Part shown: positions 1-7,162 of the stretch, piece by piece
How the letters are laid out: every line of letters starts with the position of its first letter
Position numbering within the stretch: position 1 is the stretch's first letter
NCBI GenBank assembly: GCA_015264885.1
Contig: JABZYY010000043.1
Location: 1 to 8,998 of the forward strand
Length of the DNA stretch: 8,998 bases
Direction of reading: 5' to 3'
Source of the DNA: Streptococcus sp.
GTDB lineage: Bacteria; Bacillota; Bacilli; Lactobacillales; Aerococcaceae
Notes under the pieces: generated by a model
What the model saw: the letters and a program-made list of their open reading frames with translations, nothing else
Database searches by the model: none
Told to the model about the DNA's origin: nothing
Made by a program: the position numbers and the translations under genes

Positions 1-164
1 GCAATAGCTTCCGTTACATAAATGATGCCGACTTCATCTTCAGCAAGTTCATCAATCATCTTGCGTGCCGTTTGCGCTTCGTGGCAAGGGAACACGTTAA
101 ATCCTAAAATTTTAAAAGGAAGGATGGAATCTTTGTCGCCAACTACGGCAATTTTATGAGACAT
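1..164 (-). CDS. ntpG: V-type ATPase subunit F (NtpG), partial
   Basis: This is the N-terminal 54 residues of the small central-stalk subunit (subunit F of the Thermus/archaeal naming, NtpG of Enterococcus hirae); the rest lies beyond the left edge. The family protein is about 100 residues with a Rossmann-like fold and sits with subunit D in the rotor stalk, linking ATP hydrolysis to rotation of the membrane ring. The visible part starts MSHKIAVVGDKDSILPFKI and continues through FNVFPCHEAQTARKMIDEL to GIIYVTEAIA, the typical beta-strand, VGDKD turn and GVIYITE-like segment of this family. The ATG at 164 lies inside the end of ntpC (11-bp overlap), and an AAAGGA element sits about 12 bases before it, so translation is probably coupled to ntpC. 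Position straight after ntpC agrees with the E. hirae order. Confidence 0.9.
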   Translation of the reverse strand, partial: MSHKIAVVGDKDSILPFKILGFNVFPCHEAQTARKMIDELAEDEVGIIYVTEAI

Positions 165-1155
165 AAACTGGTCGCATCCTTTCTCTTAATTGTTCTTCTG
201 TAAACTCATTGTCCACACCGACCAGTAATAGACGGAGGTTTTTGACTTCCATCTCAAGCGCATGAATATACGCTAGACTTGGCAGCGGCCCAAATGGTTC
301 AAAAGTCGCTTCTTCTAGAATCTGATGAATCAATTCTTCTTTTAATAATTCCAATGCAAAGACTGGATGTTCTTCATGCTCTAAAATCGCAACAAACTTG
401 TCATAGTATGGAACATGACGATAAAGGTCAACAAGAGCCTCTGTGCCCTTTTCAAGCACTTCGTCGATTAATAACGTCTTATCTACAGTACCTTCGCTAG
501 ACAATACCCCAATTAAGAATGAGCGTGATTGTTTTTGCTTTTTGGCACGAATTAAAGTCGTGATGTTTTCCATATCAATCATAATGTTCACGATTTGATG
601 GATGACCTCTTGATTCATTGTACGGTCGATGAGTCGAAGATGTTTGAAATAGTAGCGATCCATAAATACATCGGCTGCTTCTAGGCGACCAAAGTTTTCA
701 AAATCGGCATACGCTTCACGAACCCCTTCAATCATGATTTCTGGTACATCGAGTGAATCTTGAGTTTCGACTAATTGATTTAAGGTTTCGAAGGAATAAC
801 GTCCTAGCGGAACACATAAATGTTTTAAGTCTTTTCCAGAGAACTTCGATTTTAGAAGAACTTTTAAATTATGGTAAGTGTAACGAATCGAGAATACATC
901 AAGGAGTGATGCATCCGGAATGAGTTCTAACACCTCATCATAGTTGCGCTTCAAATGGCCATCTAGGACTGGGTCGAACTGTCTTGATTCAAGAACTTCT
1001 TGTACATCTACCTCATAACTTGTCTTTTGCAAGGCTTCTAATGCTTGTTGTAAGGATTTAGATACGAGAATCCCATTCAATTGTTCCTTGGACAGTAATT
1101 GCTGTTCAAGAATACGAACGGTCGTATTCACTCCTGAATAGGCTAAATCATTCAT
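154..1155 (-). CDS. ntpC: V-type ATPase subunit C (NtpC)
   Basis: This 333-residue protein is the V-ATPase subunit C/d (NtpC), a soluble, nearly all-helical protein that caps the membrane rotor ring and seats the central stalk on it. Length is normal for the bacterial family (about 330). Recognisable traits are the N-terminus MNDLAYSGVNTTVRILEQQL, the YDEVLELIP and IRYTYHNLKVLLKSKF segments, DRYYFKHL near residue 165, the MIDMENITTLIRAKK segment near residue 200, and the C-terminal EMEVKNLRLLLVGVDNEFTEEQLRERMRPVYV typical of this subunit. There are no membrane segments. The ATG at 1155 is preceded by AAGGAGG at a spacing of about 6, and only 11 bp separate it from the ntpE stop, so it belongs to the same transcript. 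The family call is secure. Confidence 0.95.
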   Translation of the reverse strand: MNDLAYSGVNTTVRILEQQLLSKEQLNGILVSKSLQQALEALQKTSYEVDVQEVLESRQFDPVLDGHLKRNYDEVLELIPDASLLDVFSIRYTYHNLKVLLKSKFSGKDLKHLCVPLGRYSFETLNQLVETQDSLDVPEIMIEGVREAYADFENFGRLEAADVFMDRYYFKHLRLIDRTMNQEVIHQIVNIMIDMENITTLIRAKKQKQSRSFLIGVLSSEGTVDKTLLIDEVLEKGTEALVDLYRHVPYYDKFVAILEHEEHPVFALELLKEELIHQILEEATFEPFGPLPSLAYIHALEMEVKNLRLLLVGVDNEFTEEQLRERMRPVYVS

Positions 1156-1166
1156 TCCATCCCTCC

Positions 1167-1751
1167 TTACCCAATGAATGCTTTTCTAGCTAAGATAGGT
1201 GAATATTCTTCTTTTAAATCTTCAATTAATGCTTCGAATAAATAGTTATATTCGATACCTTCTTGTTTCAACACAAATCCCGCTTTCTTTGGAAGTGTTG
1301 CTTCGTCAATGTGGACAAAGGCAAATTGCGAAGTTAATGCATGTTTGTCTTCATCGCTCAAACGAGAAACAGTGTCCTCTCCAAAAGTAAGTGTTGTTTG
1401 TTGTTGTTTCGGTAATTTGCGAATAGGTGACTCGATAAAGAGACGTAATGTTTCCCCGCTCCAGGTAGACATTACTTGTAGAACGTCCTCAAATACACTT
1501 TCAAGAAGTTCACGTTTGACGCGCAAGACTTCTTTTTTACTTGCGTTCAAAATAGTCTGTTGCTCTTTTTCGTATTGTGATTTTGCTTCTTGTTTTAATG
1601 CAGTTTTCTTCGCCATTTCTTGTTGCGAATATTGTGCATTCATTTGATTGATGCGTTCTTCTTGTTCTTTAGTAGCAACCTCAATTCGCTGCTTTGATTC
1701 TTTTTCTAAATCCGCTAGAATAAGTTGTTTTAGTTGCTCTAAATCTTTCAA
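1167..1751 (-). CDS. ntpE: V-type ATPase subunit E (NtpE), TTG start
   Basis: This 194-residue protein is the stator subunit E, which pairs with NtpF in a long coiled coil and holds the catalytic head still against the membrane part. Residues 1 to about 85 are highly charged, rich in Glu, Lys and Gln, and should form the single long helix; residues about 90-194 form the globular domain that contacts the catalytic subunit, ending LFEALIEDLKEEYSPILARKAFIG. No membrane segment is visible. The start codon is TTG at 1751: AGGAGG lies 7 bases before it, and the next in-frame ATG is 35 codons further in, inside the helix. The ribosome binding site lies within the 14-bp gap after the ntpK stop. Its place between ntpK and ntpC matches E. 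hirae. Length is normal for subunit E. Confidence 0.93.
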   Translation of the reverse strand: MKDLEQLKQLILADLEKESKQRIEVATKEQEERINQMNAQYSQQEMAKKTALKQEAKSQYEKEQQTILNASKKEVLRVKRELLESVFEDVLQVMSTWSGETLRLFIESPIRKLPKQQQTTLTFGEDTVSRLSDEDKHALTSQFAFVHIDEATLPKKAGFVLKQEGIEYNYLFEALIEDLKEEYSPILARKAFIG

Positions 1752-1765
1752 GAATACCCCTCCTC

Positions 1766-4216
<2,451 letters not shown>

Positions 4217-4230
<14 letters not shown>

Positions 4231-4543
4231 ATCTCTTCAACACCTCCTTCACAGTATCCTGAACTAAATCCTGTTTCAGATGATTGAAACGTTCTTTCAG
4301 CGCAGCAATTTCCGCTAATTCGTCTTCTTTCACTTTCGCTTCGAACTCTGCTTTCTTTTGTTGATTTTTCTCTTTCAACTCAGCTTTGTAGACTTCTAAG
4401 GAATGTTCCATATTCGATTTAGCTTCGTTCACTCGTTGATCTGTCGCAGCATTCGTTTGGGATAATTGTTCCTCGAACTTTTCCTTCAACGCTTTTGCTT
4501 CAGACTCAATGGCCAAAACAGAATTTAGAATCTCTTGACTCAT
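4217..4543 (-). CDS. ntpF: V-type ATPase stator subunit (NtpF; subunit G/H type)
   Basis: This 108-residue protein is the first gene of the ATPase operon and the partner of NtpE in the peripheral stalk. Almost the whole sequence from MSQEILNSVLAIESEAKALK to the C-terminal VQDTVKEVLKRYGNS is a single charged helix rich in Glu, Lys, Ala and Gln with no membrane segment, as expected for a stator coiled coil. The open frame extends to an ATG at 4561, but GGAGGTG (4548-4554) lies inside that extension, four bases before the ATG at 4543, so 4543 is the likely start. The name rests on position (F-I-K-E-C-G order as in E. hirae) and helical composition more than on conserved residues, because this family diverges quickly. 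The stop overlaps the start of ntpI. Confidence 0.88.
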
Positions 4544-4547
4544 GTGA

Positions 4548-4554
4548 CACCTCC
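4548..4554 (-). promoter_or_regulatory. Ribosome binding site deciding the ntpF start
   Basis: GGAGGTG on the minus strand, four bases before the ATG at 4543. It lies within the longer open frame that begins at 4561, and so favours the inner start codon. Confidence 0.8.
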
Positions 4555-4595
4555 AATCCATTCGCTTTCACGAATAGTAAAATGCTTTCCTTACC

Positions 4596-4624
4596 ATTAT
4601 AAACTTTATTTTGCTTTCATTCAA
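4596..4624 (-). promoter_or_regulatory. Promoter of the ntp operon
   Basis: On the minus strand TTGAAT (4619-4624) and a perfect TATAAT (4596-4601) are separated by 17 bp, a good sigma-A-type promoter. Transcription would begin near 4589, giving a leader of about 45 bases before the ntpF start. The leader holds a small hairpin (ATTCG/CGAAT arms at 4571-4575 and 4560-4564, 6-base loop) just ahead of the ribosome binding site. Confidence 0.8.
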
Positions 4625-4709
4625 ACGTTAATTCCCCATATTATCGGGCAAACTCAAACTTTATAAATAGGAAGAAACACAACTTTTTTAGAAAATTTTT
4701 TCTTTTCTA

Positions 4710-4738
4710 TTGCTTTTTAGAACGTTTGTTCGTATAAT
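4710..4738 (+). promoter_or_regulatory. Promoter of the LexA-box gene
   Basis: TTGCTT (4710-4715) and a perfect TATAAT (4733-4738) are separated by 17 bp on the plus strand, preceded by an A/T-rich stretch (about 4681-4709) that could act as an UP element. The -35 is weak in its second half. The start site would be near 4745, leaving a leader of about 27 bases. The spacer is filled by the first LexA-type box. Confidence 0.75.
4719..4732 (+). promoter_or_regulatory. LexA (DinR) box 1
   Basis: AGAACGTTTGTTCG carries the GAAC-N4-GTTC dyad that defines Gram-positive LexA/DinR operators (family consensus CGAAC-N4-GTTCG), with only the outermost first base off consensus. It lies between -35 and -10 and directly abuts the TATAAT element, an ideal repressor position. 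Confidence 0.75.
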
Positions 4739-4745
4739 AAATATG

Positions 4746-4759
4746 CAAACAAATGTTCG
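4746..4759 (+). promoter_or_regulatory. LexA (DinR) box 2
   Basis: CAAACAAATGTTCG matches the same operator consensus except for one base of the left half (A for G in GAAC). It lies at about +2 to +15 of the predicted transcript and touches the ribosome binding site. Its centre is 27 bp from that of box 1, so LexA could occupy both. Confidence 0.65.
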
Positions 4760-4764
4760 GGGGT
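4759..4764 (+). promoter_or_regulatory. Unusual ribosome binding site (GGGGGT)
   Basis: A run of five G followed by T, 8 bases before the ATG at 4772. It can pair with the 16S rRNA tail only through a G-U wobble, in contrast to the clean GGAGG sites elsewhere in this window, and it overlaps the end of LexA box 2 by one base. Confidence 0.6.
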
Positions 4765-4771
4765 ATCGAAA

Positions 4772-5116
4772 ATGGAACAACGCAAATCAACATTTACATC
4801 ATTTATCAAACCATTAATCAATAAACTACAAGTCTCTCAAGAGGAATATGAAGAAAGAGATGTGTTCTTTAAAGCAACTGTTATGCCACTGATTGACGTG
4901 GTTGAACAAATTCACCACAGCTTCTACTTCAAGAAATCAATCGTACTCCACTTCGAGAAATACGATAACGCTGGGAATTTAATTACATTCACGAAGAACG
5001 GTATGATTAAGAGCCCTATTCAAATGAATAACCACTTTGTATTTTTAGAAGAAGGATCTAATATCACTCATATCTTGAATGTGGATCAAATTGTTGCTTG
5101 CATGGAATTAGATTAA
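4772..5116 (+). CDS. Small protein under LexA-type control; unknown function, possibly YolD-like
   Basis: This 114-residue soluble protein (MEQRKSTFTSFIKPLINKL...) is not one I recognise with certainty. It has no signal peptide, membrane segment or cysteine cluster; one Cys lies near the end. The first 50 residues look helical and charged; from about residue 54 (KKSIVLHFEKYDNAGNLITF, then NGMIKSPIQMNNHFVFLEE, then ITHILNVDQIVACMELD) it looks like a string of beta strands. A helix followed by such strands recalls the C-terminal half of YolD-like proteins, small proteins often found next to SOS-induced Y-family polymerases in Firmicutes, but the usual N-terminal DRG..KW motif is missing, so this is only a hypothesis. 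The gene stands alone: no polymerase follows. The two LexA boxes in its promoter argue for expression during DNA damage. It is divergent from the ATPase operon. Confidence 0.8.
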   Translation: MEQRKSTFTSFIKPLINKLQVSQEEYEERDVFFKATVMPLIDVVEQIHHSFYFKKSIVLHFEKYDNAGNLITFTKNGMIKSPIQMNNHFVFLEEGSNITHILNVDQIVACMELD

Positions 5117-5122
5117 AGCTGC

Positions 5123-5157
5123 AATTACCATATATGGTAATTACCAAATATGGTAAT
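5123..5157. repeat. Two overlapping palindromes, operator-like or terminator-like
   Basis: A perfect 20-bp palindrome (AATTACCATATATGGTAATT, 5123-5142) overlaps by three bases a second, near-perfect 18-bp dyad (ATTACCAAATATGGTAAT, 5140-5157). The centres are 16 bp apart. It begins 7 bp after the stop of the small gene and is followed by GTTTATTTTT, so as RNA the second stem could terminate that gene; as DNA it resembles a tandem binding site for a dimeric regulator. The two hairpins are mutually exclusive because they share the middle arm. Confidence 0.7.
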
Positions 5158-5189
5158 GTTTATTTTTAAAATTGAATCGAATCAAAGCA

Positions 5190-5229
5190 AAAAAGGCCAA
5201 ATATGGACATGTCCATATTTGGCCTTTTT
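5190..5229. terminator. Perfect 40-bp palindrome, likely bidirectional terminator
   Basis: Positions 5190-5209 and 5210-5229 are exact reverse complements with no spacer. The arms carry AAAAAGGCC outside and CCATATTT/AAATATGG inside, with ACATGT at the centre. As RNA this gives a strong stem with a T run at the 3' side on either strand (five T on plus, six on minus), which suits the end of convergent transcripts: the small LexA-box gene from the left and read-through from cls from the right. Confidence 0.75.
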
Positions 5230-5246
5230 CGATTAAGACAATATAA

Positions 5247-5282
5247 AAAATGCACTCACAAATGCTATTGTGAGTGCATTTT
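5247..5282. terminator. 15-bp stem terminator, stronger on the minus strand
   Basis: The arms AAAATGCACTCACAA (5247-5261) and TTGTGAGTGCATTTT (5268-5282) are exact complements around a 6-base loop. On the minus strand the stem runs into six T; on the plus strand into TTTTATTT. It is the second strong terminator-like stem within 60 bp and is probably a back-up for convergent transcription. Confidence 0.7.
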
Positions 5283-5339
5283 ATTTGTAGTGATTTTTGA
5301 TATTTTTTGGAGTTGAGTTCGTTTCCGATAATTATAAGC

Positions 5340-5360
5340 AACCACTTCGACGCAGTGGTT
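5340..5360. repeat. Hairpin, 7-bp stem
   Basis: AACCACT (5340-5346) and AGTGGTT (5354-5360) pair around a 7-base loop (TCGACGC). No T run follows on either strand, so it is not an obvious terminator. Confidence 0.5.
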
Positions 5361-5364
5361 TATT

Positions 5365-5399
5365 GACATTCTTTTCATCACTCTTGATTCAAGAATGTC
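5365..5399. repeat. Hairpin, 9-bp stem with long loop
   Basis: GACATTCTT (5365-5373) and AAGAATGTC (5391-5399) are exact complements separated by 17 bases. A smaller competing dyad, CTTGATTCAAG, overlaps the right arm. It is not followed by a T run. Confidence 0.5.
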
Positions 5400-5415
5400 T
5401 AATTAACTTTGCGAG

Positions 5416-5440
5416 AAATCATTCACGGTGTGAATGATTT
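5416..5440. repeat. Hairpin, 11-bp stem with 3-base loop
   Basis: AAATCATTCAC (5416-5426) and GTGAATGATTT (5430-5440) are exact complements around GGT. No T run follows on either strand. The GAAATCATTC stretch at 5415-5424 recurs at 5475-5484 in the neighbouring cls terminator. Confidence 0.6.
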
Positions 5441-5447
5441 GGAACTC

Positions 5448-5485
5448 AAAAAAAGCAGAATGACTTCACACTGTGAAATCATTCT
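5448..5485 (-). terminator. Terminator of cls
   Basis: On the minus strand a 13-bp stem (5473-5485 with 5457-5469, one position pairing as G-U in RNA, 3-base loop) is followed by GC and seven T (5448-5454). This is the classic form of an intrinsic terminator, about 150 bases after the cls stop codon, leaving a long and structured 3' untranslated region. Confidence 0.8.
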
Positions 5486-5497
5486 TAGCTTCTGTCT

Positions 5498-5515
5498 TTC
5501 TGCCTCACATCCTAT
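5498..5515. repeat. 18-bp direct repeat, left copy
   Basis: TTCTGCCTCACATCCTAT agrees in 14 of 18 positions with the copy at 5622-5639, same orientation, 124 bp away. The two copies flank the compound inverted repeat 5522-5624 (the right copy touches its outermost arm). Confidence 0.55.
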
Positions 5516-5521
5516 GTAGTT

Positions 5522-5624
5522 GAACTCGGGCTCACAGGACTGACGTCCACTTCCTGATATGCCCGCACGACTTGTTCCAAGTCCCTTGCGTCATATCAGT
5601 CCAGTGATTCAGTCCTGAGCGTTC
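5522..5624. repeat. Large compound inverted repeat in the cls 3' region
   Basis: Nested complementary arms run inward: GAAC/GTTC (5522-5525, 5621-5624), GCT/AGC (5530-5532, 5618-5620), CAGGACTGA/TCAGTCCTG (5535-5543, 5609-5617), CTGATATG/CATATCAG (5554-5561, 5592-5599), CGCA/TGCG (5564-5567, 5587-5590) and GACTTG/CAAGTC (5569-5574, 5578-5583) closing on a 3-base loop. Internal loops of about 10 bases interrupt the stem. It would be transcribed as part of the cls 3' untranslated region. It matches no riboswitch or RNA family that I recognise; a small non-autonomous element is the alternative. Confidence 0.65.
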
Positions 5625-5639
5625 GCCCTCGTATCCTAT
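5622..5639. repeat. 18-bp direct repeat, right copy, overlapping the cls stop codon
   Basis: TTCGCCCTCGTATCCTAT is the partner of the copy at 5498-5515 (14 of 18 identical). It contains the cls stop codon (TAG on the minus strand, 5636-5638), so the end of the cls reading frame lies in the repeat. Confidence 0.55.
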
Positions 5640-7096
5640 AAGATTGGTGCAAACAGCCTAGAAAATTTCTGTTTAAATCTCTTCCAGCGGTCCTGTTTTT
5701 CGAAGTATTTTTCGTTGGCAATGGTACAATTCTTCAAGTCATTCACGAAATCTTCCTCGACTTTTTTAGCAAACTGTTCGTTATAAATAAAGGCATTCAC
5801 TTCGAAGTTTAAACGAAAACTTCTCATATCAAAGTTAGAGGTCCCAACGGTTGCCATTTCACCATCAACGACCATTGTTTTGGCATGAAGGAATCCTTTT
5901 TGATACACGTAAATCTTCACACCTGATTTCAATAATTGGCTTGAATAATATTCTGTCGCACGGTAAACGACTGGATGGTCCGGCTTACACGGAATCATCA
6001 CGCGCACGTCCACTCCAGACATCGCAGCAATACTTAACGCCTCTTGGACACTTTCATCTGGGATAAAGTATGGAGTTTGAATCCACACTGACTTTTTCGC
6101 CATTAAAATCATCTTAACGAGACCAAACTTGATTTTCTGAACATCGCTATCTGGGCCCGTTGAAACAATCTGAATGGTATTATCGCCCTCTGCCTGAGTT
6201 AGCGGGAAATACTCTGGAATAAATTCTCGTCTTTGTTCTTCTTTAACTGCGGCGTTCCAATCGACGAAGAAACGCGATTGCAATGAATAAACAGCATCCC
6301 CAACAATGCGGAGATGTGTATCTCGCCAAGCACCAAGTGGACCTTTACCTAAATATTCGTCTCCGACATTAAATCCGCCAATATAGCCGATTTTACCGTC
6401 AATCACAACAAGCTTACGGTGATTACGATAGTTAATACGCCAGTTGATAAATCCAAGTGTGTACCCGAAGAAGGCAACAGATTGACCACCTGCTTCATGC
6501 AATTTATTCCAAAAAGAATTGCGTGTCATACGTGACCCTAGGGCATCATAAATGACAAGCACTTCGACCCCTTGTTGGGCTTTATCGATCAAAAGTTGCA
6601 TGATTTCTTCGCCAATTTCATCTTGGTTGAAGATGTAATACAGCAAGTGAATATGATGTTTAGCGTTTTTAATATCTTCTTTTAGACGGTTAAACTTCTC
6701 TTGTCCATCCACAAACATCTCTACATCATTATTCTCGGTGATAATCGCATCATCGGCTTCAAGGAAGAAGGATGCTAAGTCTTCTTGGTACGGGTTCTTA
6801 AAACGGAATTTTGCAGGTCCGATTTTTTCCTTCGTATAAGCCAAATCTCGTTGTTGCTGCTCGACTAACTCTTGCAGACCGATCGTTTCTTGAGCACGCA
6901 GATTAAAGATGCGTTTTTTACGGATGCGTCGTCCAAAGAAGAAGTACATAATAAATCCGATGACTGGAAGCATCACAAGGACAATGAGCCATCCCCATGT
7001 GGCAGCAATTTCACGAGGCTCACGAAACACCGTGATAATCGCAGCAAACGTATTGACTAAAATAATGATATAAAGAATCGAACTAATAAATGCCAT
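5636..7096 (-). CDS. cls: Cardiolipin synthase (phospholipase D family)
   Basis: This 486-residue membrane enzyme joins phosphatidylglycerol molecules to form cardiolipin and glycerol. Two N-terminal hydrophobic segments (about residues 4-24 and 33-54, with REPREIAATWGWLIVL typical of bacterial Cls) anchor it; two phospholipase D domains follow. Both HKD motifs are intact: HRKLVVID at 226-233 (His226, Lys228, Asp233) followed by IGGFNVGDEYLG, and HAKTMVVD at 404-411 (His404, Lys406, Asp411) followed by TSNFDMRSF. Length is normal (about 480-500). I place the start at the ATG at 7096 because GAGAGGAG ends about 5 bases before it; the frame opens further up at a TTG (7111), which lies upstream of that site. 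It follows the ThiT-like gene but a terminator-like hairpin intervenes. Which of several paralogues it is cannot be told. Confidence 0.95.
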   Translation of the reverse strand: MAFISSILYIIILVNTFAAIITVFREPREIAATWGWLIVLVMLPVIGFIMYFFFGRRIRKKRIFNLRAQETIGLQELVEQQQRDLAYTKEKIGPAKFRFKNPYQEDLASFFLEADDAIITENNDVEMFVDGQEKFNRLKEDIKNAKHHIHLLYYIFNQDEIGEEIMQLLIDKAQQGVEVLVIYDALGSRMTRNSFWNKLHEAGGQSVAFFGYTLGFINWRINYRNHRKLVVIDGKIGYIGGFNVGDEYLGKGPLGAWRDTHLRIVGDAVYSLQSRFFVDWNAAVKEEQRREFIPEYFPLTQAEGDNTIQIVSTGPDSDVQKIKFGLVKMILMAKKSVWIQTPYFIPDESVQEALSIAAMSGVDVRVMIPCKPDHPVVYRATEYYSSQLLKSGVKIYVYQKGFLHAKTMVVDGEMATVGTSNFDMRSFRLNFEVNAFIYNEQFAKKVEEDFVNDLKNCTIANEKYFEKQDRWKRFKQKFSRLFAPIL

Positions 7097-7115
7097 TGGC
7101 TCTCCTCTCAAAATT

Positions 7116-7149
7116 GAAAGAAAAAAGACCGCGACGAATCAGGGTCTTT
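7116..7149 (-). terminator. Terminator-like hairpin between the ThiT-like gene and cls
   Basis: On the minus strand AAAGACC (7143-7149) pairs with GGTCTTT (7124-7130) around a 12-base loop that contains GATTCGTC, and is followed by TTTCTTTC. It ends 7 bp before the ribosome binding site of cls, so either it ends the upstream transcript and cls has a hidden promoter, or it leaks and tunes cls. On the plus strand the stem is also followed by T-rich sequence. Confidence 0.7.
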
Positions 7150-7162
7150 CTCTTTTTTACTA

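Larger units (their letters stand above)
5117..5635. other. 519-bp non-coding interval packed with dyad symmetries
   Basis: No credible gene lies here; the only open frame of note (minus strand, 5141-5341) runs through palindromes, has no ribosome binding site and encodes no recognisable protein. Left to right it holds two overlapping dyads, a 40-bp palindrome, a 15-bp stem, three further hairpins, the cls terminator and a large compound inverted repeat next to the cls stop. The part from about 5500 to 5635 is visibly richer in G and C than the part before it. Confidence 0.85.

Noticed and set aside
1309..1647. 112-residue plus-strand open frame rich in Cys and Ser
   Set aside because: It is the antisense of the Lys/Glu/Gln-rich coiled coil of ntpE; the Cys and Ser codons are a by-product of that composition.
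5331..5336. TATAAT on the minus strand as promoter for a small RNA
   Set aside because: No -35-like hexamer at 16-18 bp upstream and any transcript would meet a terminator within about 80 bases.
5141..5341. 66-residue minus-strand open frame
   Set aside because: It is made of palindromes and terminator stems, has no ribosome binding site and no family resemblance.
5363..5412. Perfect -35 element TTGACA at 5363-5368 as a promoter for a plus-strand RNA
   Set aside because: No acceptable -10 follows at 15-19 bp; the match is explained by the arm of the 9-bp hairpin.
5340..5485. CRISPR-like array of regularly spaced dyads
   Set aside because: The hairpins differ in sequence and length and the spacing is irregular; there is no repeated unit beyond one 10-base core and no cas gene.
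5500..5640. Known riboswitch or hammerhead ribozyme, suggested by the CTGATATGA stretch on the minus strand
   Set aside because: The hammerhead core CTGATGA and GAAA elements are not present in the needed arrangement, and no TPP, FMN, glycine or c-di-GMP core was recognised.
7109..7111. TTG at 7111 as the cls start
   Set aside because: The ribosome binding site GAGAGGAG lies downstream of it, 5 bases before the ATG at 7096, which also gives the usual Cls N-terminus.
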